Notes: generated from the sequence alone by a model not told the origin. A stretch of 64,000 nt of DNA from Ruegeria sp. THAF57 (GCF_903914075.1 NZ_CAIWNQ010000003.1:186001-250000), one strand, 5' to 3'. Counted from the first letter of the stretch, positions 47,394 through 56,835 are shown. Made by a program: numbers and translations.

Positions 47394-48002
47394 TCAGCGG
47401 TTCACGACGCGCATTGCGATGCGATCATGGGCCCGTTTGAAGCGCGCGGCGAGGAAGAACATAACGACCGAGAAGGCCAATGCCGAAAAGGCGATTGCCC
47501 AACCCAGGGCGACCATCCCGCTGCCGGGCCAGAACAGCAGCACAAGTCCGATAACCAGCGCCACAATCCCCGAGTTACGCACCGTGGCCGCGTCCGGGTT
47601 CTGGTCGGGCATCTGACGCCAAGCCATCAGCGAACCCACTCCAACGATCAACGCCCATGCGCCCAGCAGGAAGAAGGTCAGGCGGGCGACGCCCTCGGGC
47701 CAGATCAGCAGAATGAGGCCGATCAGAAGGGCGCCGATTCCAACGCCTCCGATCAGGCCGCGCCGCCCGAAACCCAGCAAGGTCAGGCCGCCGTCGAACA
47801 CCAGCAATAGCCCAACAAGTCTGAGCAGGAGCGAGATGCTGCCCGTAGGCCAGAACAACGCGGCGATACCAAGCACCCCGGCCAGAATGCCGCGTAGCAG
47901 GAAGGTCCACCACAGGTCTGCCAATTGATCGCCAAGCGCGTCTCGGCCATCCGGTCCCTGATCGTCCAGAATTTCGCCTTGTTGGGTATTGGGATCGGTC
48001 AT
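47394..48002 (-). CDS. HdeD/DUF308 family membrane protein
   Basis: 202 residues. A 26-residue polar N-terminus is followed by six regularly spaced hydrophobic helices (ILAGVLGIAALFWPTGSISL, then LGAWALIVGVGSLMAWRQMP and so on), the three-repeat layout of the HdeD/DUF308 acid-resistance membrane family. Molecular function is unknown. The tail is basic (ARFKRAHDRIAMRVVNR). It is monocistronic. Confidence 0.78.
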   Translation of the reverse strand: MTDPNTQQGEILDDQGPDGRDALGDQLADLWWTFLLRGILAGVLGIAALFWPTGSISLLLRLVGLLLVFDGGLTLLGFGRRGLIGGVGIGALLIGLILLIWPEGVARLTFFLLGAWALIVGVGSLMAWRQMPDQNPDAATVRNSGIVALVIGLVLLFWPGSGMVALGWAIAFSALAFSVVMFFLAARFKRAHDRIAMRVVNR

Positions 48003-48066
48003 GGGAGCCCCTTTGAGAATGGTTACTCCTTAAATGTTAACGATAATTCGGGCTCTTGTCTGCCGG

Positions 48067-48762
48067 TTATCGCTGCCCCAGCAATTCGTCCACCCATCGC
48101 GGCACGGTTTCTGATGCCGGGCCAAGGATCACATCATCGAAGCTGGACGCCCCGGTCGACGGCTCAAGGTTAAGCTCAACGGTGCGCGCACCGGACATGG
48201 CGGCTTCGTGCACGAACGCGGCGGCGGGGTAGACTTGGCCCGATGTGCCAATGGATGCAAAGACCGAAGCCCCGGCCAGGTGATCATAGATCGTGTCCAT
48301 GTGATAGGGCATCTCGCCGAACCAGACCACGTCTGGCCGCGCAGTAGGGGCAGCGCAGGCTGGGCAAGGTTCGCCCACAGACATCTCGGGCGGTGCCGTC
48401 CAGCGATGGCCGCACGCAGCACAAAGTGCGCCGGCGAGTATGCCGTGCATGTGGATTACATCTAGGGCGCCACCCGCTTCGTGCAGGCCGTCGACGTTTT
48501 GGGTTACGATCACGACTTCTCCGGGCCAGTCTTGCTGAAGGTGAGCAAGCGCATGGTGGGCCTGGTTCGGTTCCGCCTTTGCCGCCTGCGCGCGTCGGGC
48601 ATTGTAAAACCCTTGAACCAACGCGGGATCGCGGGCAAATCCTTCGGGCGTCGCCACGTCTTCGATCCGGTGTTGTGACCACAAGCCCCCTTCGTCGCGA
48701 AACGTGCCCAGTCCGCTTTCCGCAGAAATCCCGGCCCCAGTGAGAATGACGATCTTTTCCAT
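48067..48762 (-). CDS. cobB: NAD-dependent protein deacylase (class III sirtuin, CobB-like)
   Basis: 231 residues. The NAD site is LTGAGISAESGLGTFRDEGG, with TQNVDGLHEAGG and the catalytic His in DVIHMHGILAG. Two Cys pairs (ALCAACG and CPACAAP) make a zinc module. FYNARR supplies the Tyr-x-x-Arg pair that in class III enzymes favours succinyl- or malonyl-lysine removal. The start MEKIVILTGAGISAE at 48762 replaces a 53-codon upstream extension. It is divergent from the LMW phosphatase, 28 bases apart. Confidence 0.9.
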   Translation of the reverse strand: MEKIVILTGAGISAESGLGTFRDEGGLWSQHRIEDVATPEGFARDPALVQGFYNARRAQAAKAEPNQAHHALAHLQQDWPGEVVIVTQNVDGLHEAGGALDVIHMHGILAGALCAACGHRWTAPPEMSVGEPCPACAAPTARPDVVWFGEMPYHMDTIYDHLAGASVFASIGTSGQVYPAAAFVHEAAMSGARTVELNLEPSTGASSFDDVILGPASETVPRWVDELLGQR

Positions 48763-48790
48763 CTTTGCCCTTCGCGCTACACATTGGCCT

Positions 48791-49234
48791 ATGAGCCACC
48801 GTATCCTGTTTGTCTGCCTAGGCAATATCTGCCGTTCCCCTGCCGCCGAGGGCGTTTTTCGGGCGCGTGCGCCGCACCACTCCAGCGACAGCGCCGGGAC
48901 GGCGGGATGGCATGTTGGCAATCCACCTTACGGCCCGATGCAAGAGGCCGCTCTTGCGCGTGGGATCGCCTTAAGCGATCTGCGCGCCCGTCAGTTTACA
49001 GCCGAGGATTTCCACAGGTTCGACCTGATTATCGGAATGGATGCGAATAACATCGCGGATATCGAGGGCCTACGCCCTGAAGGAAACGACACTCCCGTGC
49101 GCCTGCTAACCGATTTCGCACCCCACTTGGGGGCCGATCACGTGCCGGACCCGTATTACACACGCGATTTCGACGGTGCGTTGGACTTGATAGAGGCTGC
49201 CGTTGATGGCTTGGATGAGCACTTGGGCGGTTAA
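48791..49234 (+). CDS. Low-molecular-weight protein-tyrosine phosphatase
   Basis: 147 residues. The catalytic loop is VCLGNICRSPAAEGVF (C-x5-R-S), and the general acid Asp is in HVPDPYYTRDFD. The length is typical. It removes phosphate from tyrosine or arginine residues. Exopolysaccharide genes, a common association of bacterial LMW-PTPs, are not present nearby. Its stop overlaps the stop of the convergent LysR-family gene. Confidence 0.88.
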   Translation: MSHRILFVCLGNICRSPAAEGVFRARAPHHSSDSAGTAGWHVGNPPYGPMQEAALARGIALSDLRARQFTAEDFHRFDLIIGMDANNIADIEGLRPEGNDTPVRLLTDFAPHLGADHVPDPYYTRDFDGALDLIEAAVDGLDEHLGG

Positions 49235-50172
49235 CCCATGACCTTGAGCCGGTCACTGAGCCATGGCAATTGCTCCAAAGTTGGATCGACGATCTGAGTG
49301 CGCATGAGGCGGCGCATCATGCCAGCGACCTCTTGCGGTACCTGATCGGACCAGTCGGTGCGGGTGAACAGCGAGATCATGCGGGCGAATTCCCCGAACG
49401 GAGCCGGATGTGCTTCGAGCCCATCGTGGAAACGTGCCGCACGCATGTACCCCAGCGGGGTCGTAATCGCCCATCCCAATCCACGCGCAACCATCGCCAT
49501 CAGTGCCAGGTGAGAGCCGATTTCGAACCGTTCCTCAAATTCAAGCTGCTGTCGGGACATGTGCGCTTCGATCTGACGGCTTATCAACTGTTCCCGCGCA
49601 TAGCGCAAAAAGGGCAGGTCCTGCATCGCGTTTGCGGCCCCTTTAGGGGTCACAAGAATAAATGGGTCCTGAACCAACGGGTATTCCACAACGCCTTCAA
49701 GCACCTCACCGGAATGTGCGGATACGGCCATGTGCAGGCGTTGGGCCTCGAGGTCCGCAAACAGGTCAAGGCTGGGCAGCGTGATCAGTTTGAACTTTGA
49801 CCGGGTCAGGCTGTCAGCCAGCAACGTGGCCAACCGCGGCGTCAGGTCGTTGTCGAAATCGTCGATCAACCCGATGGACAACGTGGTCAGATGGCCAAGG
49901 TCCATCACTGTCAGTTCGCTCTGGGCCATCTGGAGCTCGGCCAGAATTGCCTCGGTTCGAGTCAGGAAACTGCGCCCGGCCTGCGTCAGCCGCATCGGGC
50001 GACGTCCATGGTCGACCAGTTCGGTGCCCAAGGCATTTTCCAGATTGCGCAATTGTTGCGAGACCGATGGCTGGCTGAGGCCCGTAATCTCGGCCGCCTG
50101 AGCCACCGAGCCTGTCCGCGCCAGCGCTTCGAACACTTCGAGGCCGCGCAGGGTAAGCCCTTTCATAACCAT
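49231..50172 (-). CDS. LysR-family transcriptional regulator
   Basis: 313 residues. The N-terminal winged helix LRGLEVFEALARTGSVAQAA and LSQPSVSQQLRNLENALGTE is the LysR DNA-binding domain, and the remainder is a periplasmic-binding-protein-like effector domain. AAAGGTGT lies seven bases before the ATG at 50172, better than the GTG at 50181 or the ATG at 50166. Effector and targets are unknown. There is no divergent neighbour; a small secreted-protein gene lies upstream on the same strand. Confidence 0.85.
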   Translation of the reverse strand: MVMKGLTLRGLEVFEALARTGSVAQAAEITGLSQPSVSQQLRNLENALGTELVDHGRRPMRLTQAGRSFLTRTEAILAELQMAQSELTVMDLGHLTTLSIGLIDDFDNDLTPRLATLLADSLTRSKFKLITLPSLDLFADLEAQRLHMAVSAHSGEVLEGVVEYPLVQDPFILVTPKGAANAMQDLPFLRYAREQLISRQIEAHMSRQQLEFEERFEIGSHLALMAMVARGLGWAITTPLGYMRAARFHDGLEAHPAPFGEFARMISLFTRTDWSDQVPQEVAGMMRRLMRTQIVDPTLEQLPWLSDRLKVMG

Positions 50173-50238
50173 ATAGTACACCTTTCGCTGCGCCTTTTCT
50201 GGGGCGCAGGGCGTGTCAGGTCAAGGCGTAGGGCTGGC

Positions 50239-50547
50239 TTAGCTGCAAATCGCCTGCGCCATCTGGCCAAAGGCCCGATACCTGTCCCACAGGGCATCGT
50301 CCCGCGCAGTCTGAGACATTTTCAGCTCTTGTGCTTGGTGTGGGTCGGTGAACCACTTGGCGACGGTTTTCTGGTCGCTGCGTGTAAGGGCCTGATTGGC
50401 CACGCGCTGAATGCAACTGCACCGGTCTCGCGTGGCAGCCGAACGGTCGGACGCCAGACATGCCTGTTTGATCTGGGCCGCATTTGCCACCGGAGCCACC
50501 GCCATCAGCGACGCGGCGCATATTGCGATAAAGAGGAACTGTTTCAT
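50239..50547 (-). CDS. Small secreted cysteine-containing protein
   Basis: 102 residues with a signal peptide (MKQFLFIAICAASLMAVAPV, cut near ANA). The mature part carries QACLASDRSAATRDRCSCIQ, FTDPHQAQELKMSQTARDDA and a final C. I recall relatives in roseobacter databases labelled 'arginine transporter', but nothing in this short secreted sequence supports transport. A periplasmic disulfide-bonded protein of unknown role is the honest description. Confidence 0.7.
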   Translation of the reverse strand: MKQFLFIAICAASLMAVAPVANAAQIKQACLASDRSAATRDRCSCIQRVANQALTRSDQKTVAKWFTDPHQAQELKMSQTARDDALWDRYRAFGQMAQAICS

Positions 50548-50802
50548 ACTCGAGCCTCGTTTTTGCCTGCCCGGAGGGATCTAGCGCCCCTCTCGGTATG
50601 CGCGTGAGTATGAATCAAACCGGACTCGGGATCAATCTCACGATGCAGAAATGTGATTTCTTTTATTGTGGCGAAAAGAATGGCCAAATTAGGGCCGCAC
50701 GCGGCTGCGCGCGACCCGACGGGTTATTCCAAGGAAATAAGGATCGCAGGCGGCTTTGTCCCACCTTGACCAGCGCACGTTTTCGAACCATATCCCGACG
50801 CT

Positions 50803-52602
<1,800 letters not shown>

Positions 52603-52607
52603 ATATT

Positions 52608-52635
52608 AATGCCGCTGCCTTTTGTTGGCGGCATT
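52608..52635. terminator. Hairpin between lepA and the accessory gene
   Basis: AATGCCGC (52608-52615) and GCGGCATT (52628-52635) pair perfectly across a 12-base T-rich loop. The position between two convergent stops suggests a bidirectional terminator. Confidence 0.6.
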
Positions 52636-52646
52636 GATACTTCGGG

Positions 52647-53558
52647 TTAGTTTGGTTTGGGTAGCGCAACTGGCTTAAACCCATCAATAATTTCGGTTGC
52701 TTTGACCGGAGCAATGCTACCTGATTTTACCTTAGATTTGAGATATGGCGCTAATTTTTCTTTGTAGTAGACAGTTCGCAGCCATTTCCGAAACTCCGGT
52801 AGTGCATCATCGGGGTAGCAATAGGTGTCGATTGGTCCTGCCGCAGATTGTGGATAGTAACTTGGGTAACTACTTTTGAAACTCTGGCGCATGCCGTGAA
52901 CGGCTTGCAGGTTCTCGTCCTTCCAGTACTTAGCCCATGCGAGGCCGACACTAATATCGGGTACAAACCCAGAATCTATCATTACTCCTTGATGAACTAG
53001 GGACGCGAACATCTCTGCGATCTCTTTAAAAATACTAAAGTATCCCATTGGAACTGCATTTTCAAAGAGCCCGACACGGTCCATATATTGAACAGTGGCC
53101 AAGTCAGCGGTTGACGCATTTCGCGGCAGTCCGACTTGTTCGTAAACAAAATCTGTGAAGCCCTTTCTAGCGAGCGTTCGATACGCACTTCTCGCATGGT
53201 CGTTAGGTGTCGCTGAATCAAGCGCGTAGTATTCGAGGATTGCCATGCACACATGCTCTGGAAATGCATGGTGGATTGATCCGCTTCTTTGAGCCGTGAT
53301 GAAGGCTTGGGTGTCGTCGCCAGCACCTTCGCGGATAATTTCCTTGATTTTATTGACACGTTTTTTTGGCGGTTCAACCTGCCAGTCGTCGACGATAGAA
53401 ACAACGTTTGAGGGGCTAACGCCACAAAGGCGCGCCAAACCTCGACCGGTAAGGTAGGGAGCCCCGTTGCTCAAAACTCCCATTCCGACGCCTTCGTTTT
53501 CGACTTCGGTCACGATTGTCAGGTTCAGTTCAAGTTGTTCCTTGTCTTGGCTACTCAA
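52647..53558 (-). CDS. Accessory protein, phage antirepressor-like (unknown)
   Basis: 303 residues from a TTG start with a good AAAGGAAC ribosome site. The base composition is visibly AT-richer than the neighbours. The N-terminal part (GAPYLTGRGLARLCGVSPSN and VSIVDDWQVEPPKKRVNKIK) resembles DNA-binding domains of phage regulatory proteins. The middle has CMAILEYYALDS and YRTLARKGFTDFVYEQVG. The C-terminal half has MGYFSIFKEIAEMFASLVHQ, VPDISVGLAWAKYW and LPEFRKWLRTVYYKEKLAPY. I cannot name the family. A phage-type antirepressor or a phage-defence (BstA-like) protein are hypotheses only. No integrase or tRNA marks an island. Confidence 0.6.
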   Translation of the reverse strand: MSSQDKEQLELNLTIVTEVENEGVGMGVLSNGAPYLTGRGLARLCGVSPSNVVSIVDDWQVEPPKKRVNKIKEIIREGAGDDTQAFITAQRSGSIHHAFPEHVCMAILEYYALDSATPNDHARSAYRTLARKGFTDFVYEQVGLPRNASTADLATVQYMDRVGLFENAVPMGYFSIFKEIAEMFASLVHQGVMIDSGFVPDISVGLAWAKYWKDENLQAVHGMRQSFKSSYPSYYPQSAAGPIDTYCYPDDALPEFRKWLRTVYYKEKLAPYLKSKVKSGSIAPVKATEIIDGFKPVALPKPN

Positions 53559-53627
53559 GCTCGTTCCTTTTCTATTTTGCTATCGAGTTATTCTGTCCTT
53601 GCAGTTATTTAAGTGTTCACGGTCGCG

Positions 53628-53641
53628 TTACAATGATGTAA
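53628..53641. promoter_or_regulatory. Inverted repeat upstream of the accessory gene
   Basis: TTACA-ATGA-TGTAA is a perfect 5-bp inverted repeat about 70 bases upstream of the TTG start, inside the AT-rich leader. It could be a repressor site. The remaining 53559-53886 spacer turns abruptly GC-rich near 53685 and shows no further gene. Confidence 0.4.
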
Positions 53642-53886
53642 TTTATTTGTATCTTTTCGTGTTCGATCTGACCAGTGCACCCGCCCGGCGGCACCGCCGA
53701 GCCGCGCCGACGCGCGCCATGGGGCGGCGCGTTTGCGCTTCCCCTAGGGTCGGTCGCAGCCCTTTGTTCTATCGAGTGGGCGTTGAGACTTTGCGCCGAA
53801 GCACGACACGTCCTGACCCAGATCAAGGACCACCCGCAGCCTCAGTTCTAACCTCCACCAAAACACTCAGAACACACGAGGCCCCT

Positions 53887-54066
53887 ATGTCACCGCTGAC
53901 GCTGATCCTTCACATCTTCCTTGGTTCCACCCTTGCCGGGTCCGCCGTGATTGCGGTTTTGGTTTTGGGCTTTGCCTCGTGGACGGCCATGTTGATCGCT
54001 GCGGTTGCGGGCTTTGTTGCGGCTTTCCCTGTCTCGTTCATGGTGGCGCGCAAGCTGGAAGGTTGA
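53887..54066 (+). CDS. Small two-helix membrane protein (59 aa)
   Basis: 59 residues: MSPLTLILHIFLGSTLAGSA followed by VIAVLVLGFASW, then a second hydrophobic helix and a KLEG tail. Homologues in roseobacters, as I recall, carry the database label 'CTP synthetase', which is not credible for a 59-residue membrane peptide. The open frame upstream belongs to the GC-rich spacer. Function is unknown. Confidence 0.65.
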   Translation: MSPLTLILHIFLGSTLAGSAVIAVLVLGFASWTAMLIAAVAGFVAAFPVSFMVARKLEG

Positions 54067-54184
54067 GGCGCGGTTTAGACGCAAAGATCGGAATGTGTTA
54101 TCCTCCGCCCCAGGGGGACCGCGTTCAGGCGGCCTTTTTGATTATACGCTTGCAACGCAAGACCCTCAGAAATGAGAGGTTATT

Positions 54185-54670
54185 ATGCACAATTTCTTAA
54201 CAGCGACCGCAATCACAGCCCTGACCGTCGGCCTGTCCAGCACCTTTGCTATGGCTGAAAGTTATGACGCCGCCGGCAAGGGGTCGGGCGTCAGTTCGAA
54301 CCAGGTCTTCAGCATCTCGGACGGGCACGCGGTGATCAAATCTCAGACCGACTATGACAGTTTCGAGGTTTCCGCCGGTCACCCGTTGGAAGGGGCGACG
54401 GGGTCCTGTTTTGGTTCGATGCTGATCAATGGGGCCGAGGTGTCGGGCGCGGGCAATTGCGTCTTTGATACAACCTCTGGCGACAAGGCAGTGATGAGCT
54501 GGACCGCCACGGGGATCGGTTCGGACGGCGCATTGACCGGCGACTGGTCGGTATCCGGCGGCACGGGCGGTTGGGCCAGCGCCACGGGGGGCGGCACGTT
54601 CTCGTCCTTCACCGATCCGGACACGCAGAAATTCGTCAATACGATTTCGGGTAGCTTTGAGCTGAACTGA
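54185..54670 (+). CDS. Secreted protein of unknown function
   Basis: 161 residues with a signal peptide (MHNFLTATAITALTVGLSST, cut near AMA-ES). The mature part is glycine- and serine-rich with two cysteines (TGSCFGSML, GAGNCVFDT) and repeated beta-type turns such as SVSGGTGGWASATGGGTFSS. It is probably a small periplasmic or outer-surface beta-barrel-like protein. GAGAGG precedes the ATG. The gene stands alone. Confidence 0.65.
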   Translation: MHNFLTATAITALTVGLSSTFAMAESYDAAGKGSGVSSNQVFSISDGHAVIKSQTDYDSFEVSAGHPLEGATGSCFGSMLINGAEVSGAGNCVFDTTSGDKAVMSWTATGIGSDGALTGDWSVSGGTGGWASATGGGTFSSFTDPDTQKFVNTISGSFELN

Positions 54671-54853
54671 ATCACTATTTTAAACAGAAGCTTAGGGAAA
54701 TGGCGTTCGGGTCAGAGCGACCTTTGCGCTGCGTGGCAGGTAAGCGTCACCTAAACCCTTCATGAAGTTTCCCTTAGGTTAGTTGCAACCGGCCCTCTCT
54801 CATCCAATCTGTTCAGCAAGCCGGAAACGGCCAGACCTTTGGGAGGAGAGCCC

Positions 54854-55303
54854 ATGACCAGATATATGACTGCCGGAGCAGCCGCTTTGGCCACGACACT
54901 CACCCTTGGAACGGCTGCGATGGCCGATACCACGCCCGATCTGCGCGGCACGTGGGTGGGGACCTATACGACCGTACAACCCACGCATATGCAGCGTGGG
55001 ACCGAGCCGCGTTTCAACAAGGCCGAATGGATGCTGGATGTACAGGTGCAGGAAGACAACGTCTTTTGGGGGCCAAGCCTGTGGCGCCGGGACGGTGACA
55101 CGGATTGGAACGAGAATGAGGCCACCGGGACGATAAGCCTGGATGGATCCGGCAAGATCGGGATTGTCGAAACCTCACCCTTGGTGATTGGTGCAAATGC
55201 GCTGATCGACGCCCGGTATGAAGACGGAAAGATTTTTGCGGATTTCCGTAGCCTGAGAAACGGAACGACCTACAGCACCGTTCTGGAACGTCAGGTGAAC
55301 TGA
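54854..55303 (+). CDS. Secreted protein of unknown function
   Basis: 149 residues starting at the ATG behind GGGAGGAGAG. The signal peptide is MTRYMTAGAAALATTLTLGT (cut near AMA). The mature domain opens DTTPDLRGTWVGTYTTVQPT, with FNKAEWMLDVQVQEDNVFWG and a C-terminal YEDGKIFADFRSLRNGTTYS, a beta-sandwich or lipocalin-like feel. No family is recognised. It is followed by a gene-less kilobase. Confidence 0.65.
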   Translation: MTRYMTAGAAALATTLTLGTAAMADTTPDLRGTWVGTYTTVQPTHMQRGTEPRFNKAEWMLDVQVQEDNVFWGPSLWRRDGDTDWNENEATGTISLDGSGKIGIVETSPLVIGANALIDARYEDGKIFADFRSLRNGTTYSTVLERQVN

Positions 55304-55372
55304 AGCGTTTCCGGCCCGGTTGGGCTGTAGGGGGTACTGGCTGCGATTGTTTGCAGTACGTAATAAGTAACT

Positions 55373-55450
55373 CCGACCGGGCCGGACGCTTCTCAACAAC
55401 GGAACCAATGTCTCCACAGGGAGGAGACGGGTCGGGCGGCAATTCCGCCG
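55373..55450 (+). repeat. Nested hairpins downstream of the secreted-protein gene
   Basis: CCGACC (55373-55378) can pair with GGTCGG (55430-55435), enclosing GTCTCC/GGAGAC (55410-55415 with 55423-55428). A GGCGG-CAATT-CCGCC hairpin follows at once (about 55436-55450). This is a compact structured 3' region or a separate small RNA; no T-tract was seen. Confidence 0.4.
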
Positions 55451-55768
55451 TCAGCGGTAGGGTTCGGTTCTATCCAAGCTGGAATGCGGCGTTTCTTGGT
55501 TTGGGTTAGTCGGATCTGGTGAGCTTCAGCGCAGCATCGCAGACGGTTGCAGAAGTGTTGCCCGGCCCTGGTTCCTTTTGTGTGGCGCCCTATTTAAAGC
55601 GAATCCACAGGTGTCGATTCGACGGATCGCGCGTCCGAAAGTTGAACGTCCCGCTTCACTTTCACGTTCACAGGTGTTTGCACATGCAGAAACAGCCGCA
55701 AATTCGGGCGTTTCCTAAAGTCTGGACTTTTCCTTGATCAAACCTGCGTCTGGGCGCGTTTTCTGGAG

Positions 55769-55812
55769 TTGTCCACAAAACGCTCCCTGCGGATATCAAC
55801 ACGTTATCCACG
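55769..55812 (+). promoter_or_regulatory. Two DnaA-box-like 9-mers
   Basis: TTGTCCACA (55769-55777) and TTATCCACG (55804-55812) each differ by one base from the consensus TTATCCACA and lie on the same strand 35 bases apart. Two sites can occur by chance or regulate a promoter. An origin is not claimed. Confidence 0.3.
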
Positions 55813-55869
55813 GCTAATTTTCATGCTGCAGTGCTATTTTCTTGTCGGGTTACGGACTGAATGCAACAG

Positions 55870-56210
55870 TCACCTTACCGCAGCGGTTCTTAGGGGCCAC
55901 GGCGGGACGCAAAGGCCAAGGGGGTCTGAGTGAAAGGTGGTAAGTCTTAGGATATACCAGCGTTCACAGAGGCTTACCGGTAGGTGATTGATCGAGTCGA
56001 GCTGAGGCTCGGATCGTTTGATCAACTTCTCAGAAGGTCAATGCGTGTTGCAAGGCGTCCGCAGGCGCCAAGCAGCAGTCGCGGCTTTTAACTGGGTTGT
56101 GACAACTGGATCGGGGCGTCCCTCGGGCGTGTCGACCCGGCGAGGCGTCAGGGGTGTCCGTTCGGACACATGCAAAGACCGCGTCTGCGCACCTGACGCC
56201 TTTTCCTTTT
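55870..56210 (+). ncRNA. Putative structured non-coding RNA
   Basis: A gene-less stretch rich in secondary structure. GGTAAG (55939-55944) can pair with CTTACC at 55874-55879 or with the copy at 55973-55978, exclusive alternatives. A strong hairpin spans 55988-56025 (TTGAT/ATCAA outside, CGAGTCGAGC/GCTCGGATCG inside, loop TGAG). GGCG/CGCC with flanking A.A pairs lies near 56053-56070. The segment ends in a terminator at 56143-56210. Family and exact ends are unknown. Confidence 0.4.
56143..56210 (+). terminator. Branched terminator of the structured segment
   Basis: AGGCGTCAGG (56143-56152) and CCTGACGCCT (56192-56201) form a perfect 10-bp closing stem. Inside it GTGTCC-GTTC-GGACAC (56154-56169) and a smaller AGAC/GTCT hairpin branch off. 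TTTCCTTTT follows. It is convincing as an intrinsic terminator on the plus strand. Confidence 0.7.
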
Positions 56211-56262
56211 GCCGGTCCCCGGGATTTTACAGGCTGCCACTCTATCCCCCTTTATGATGGGA

Positions 56263-56294
56263 TCGGGGTTCTTGCTATTGTGCAAGAACCCCGA
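56263..56294. repeat. Perfect 13-bp inverted repeat
   Basis: TCGGGGTTCTTGC and GCAAGAACCCCGA flank the loop TATTGT. Pairing is complete. There is no T-run on either side (A-G-T-C-G-T follows), so it could be a terminator aided by Rho, or an operator. Confidence 0.6.
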
Positions 56295-56416
56295 AGTCGT
56301 GTCAGAAATGCAATGCCGCGTCTATGCACCTGTAAGGCAACGATAACGCGGAAGGCTCAGACTATCAACCATATGTAGGGGGTGAGTGTCGCCTTTGCGC
56401 AACATGAGGGTTGCGA

Positions 56417-56554
56417 TCAAAGGGCTTGCTGTACGTCGCTGGCCGTATCCGAAATCGCATCGCCCGCTTTTTCAATATCGCGTCCAACGCCTTTTGCCGT
56501 TTCGCAGGCAGTCAGTGCAAACAAGGTCAATCCAAGCAGAATTGTGCGGATCAT
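56417..56554 (-). CDS. Entericidin A/B-like small lipoprotein
   Basis: 45 residues: MIRTILLGLTLFALTACETA followed by KGVGRDIEKAGDAISDTASD and VQQAL. The lipobox LTAC marks Cys17 for lipid attachment, and CETxKGxGxDIxKxGxxI is the entericidin signature. Entericidins are stress-induced membrane lipoproteins. GGAGAAAG lies just upstream of the ATG at 56554. The gene is too short for most ORF cut-offs. Confidence 0.85.
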   Translation of the reverse strand: MIRTILLGLTLFALTACETAKGVGRDIEKAGDAISDTASDVQQAL

Positions 56555-56679
56555 TGCTTTCTCCATAGGTGTTTATGTCGACGTGCGTAACAGTTTTCCA
56601 ATGTTGAAACCAGCGTTTTGCTGACGGTTGATGAGCCGTCCAGGCCGGAGCGAATTGGGCAGGTGCTCAGGAACTTGGC

Positions 56680-56799
56680 ATGTCGAAACAGGCGGTCCCC
56701 GAAGCGGCTAAGAGGGGCTGGTCAAAAGGAAACCCAGCAACCCTTAAACCGCGTTCGAACTACCGTTTACCAGAGGGACGAGATTATTGCGCCGGTTGA
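56680..56799 (+). CDS. Possible small ORF (39 aa), uncertain
   Basis: MSKQAVPEAAKRGWSKGNPA followed by TLKPRSNYRLPEGRDYCAG, preceded by CAGGAACTTGGC as a possible ribosome site. It sits in the otherwise empty 281 bases between the entericidin start and the ArsR stop. Composition is basic and polar without a recognised family. It may be chance. Confidence 0.2.
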   Translation: MSKQAVPEAAKRGWSKGNPATLKPRSNYRLPEGRDYCAG

Positions 56800-56835
56800 A
56801 TGGACGTTTCAAAACGCCCGGGGTGTGCGATTGCC

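Larger units (their letters stand above)
55304..56416. other. 1.1 kb gene-poor, structured intergenic region
   Basis: No ORF with a ribosome site or protein-like composition was found on either strand. The region holds several perfect or near-perfect hairpins, two sequences resembling DnaA boxes, a terminator-ended structured segment (55.87-56.21 kb) and a perfect 13-bp inverted repeat. Searches by eye for RNase P, tmRNA, SRP RNA and tRNA signatures were negative. Confidence 0.6.

Noticed and set aside
48033..48048. AATGTTAACGATAATT, resembling the zwf operator
   Set aside because: Only the left arm and centre match; the right arm is not complementary, so it is not a symmetric operator.
55901..55985. 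Similarity to c-di-GMP-I (GEMM) riboswitch segments (GGGACGCAAAGG and CCGGTAGGTG)
   Set aside because: The two segments are too far apart, the 5' half with GGCAAACC is absent, and no gene follows. Kept only as part of the unnamed structured RNA.
55900..55990. RNase P RNA-like fragments (GTGAAAGGTGGTAAG and ACAGAGGCTTAC)
   Set aside because: The universal GGAAAGTCCGG and GCCACAGA elements are missing and the order and spacing are wrong.
56338..56375. tmRNA tag-like coding segment (GGCAACGATAACGCG, Gly-Asn-Asp-Asn-Ala)
   Set aside because: The frame does not end in a degradation tag (LAA or VAA), and no tRNA-like acceptor or TTCGAnTC arm was found.
56018..56378. Open frames of 74-79 codons in the gene-less gap
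   Set aside because: They run through the terminator and hairpins, lack ribosome sites and show no protein-like composition.
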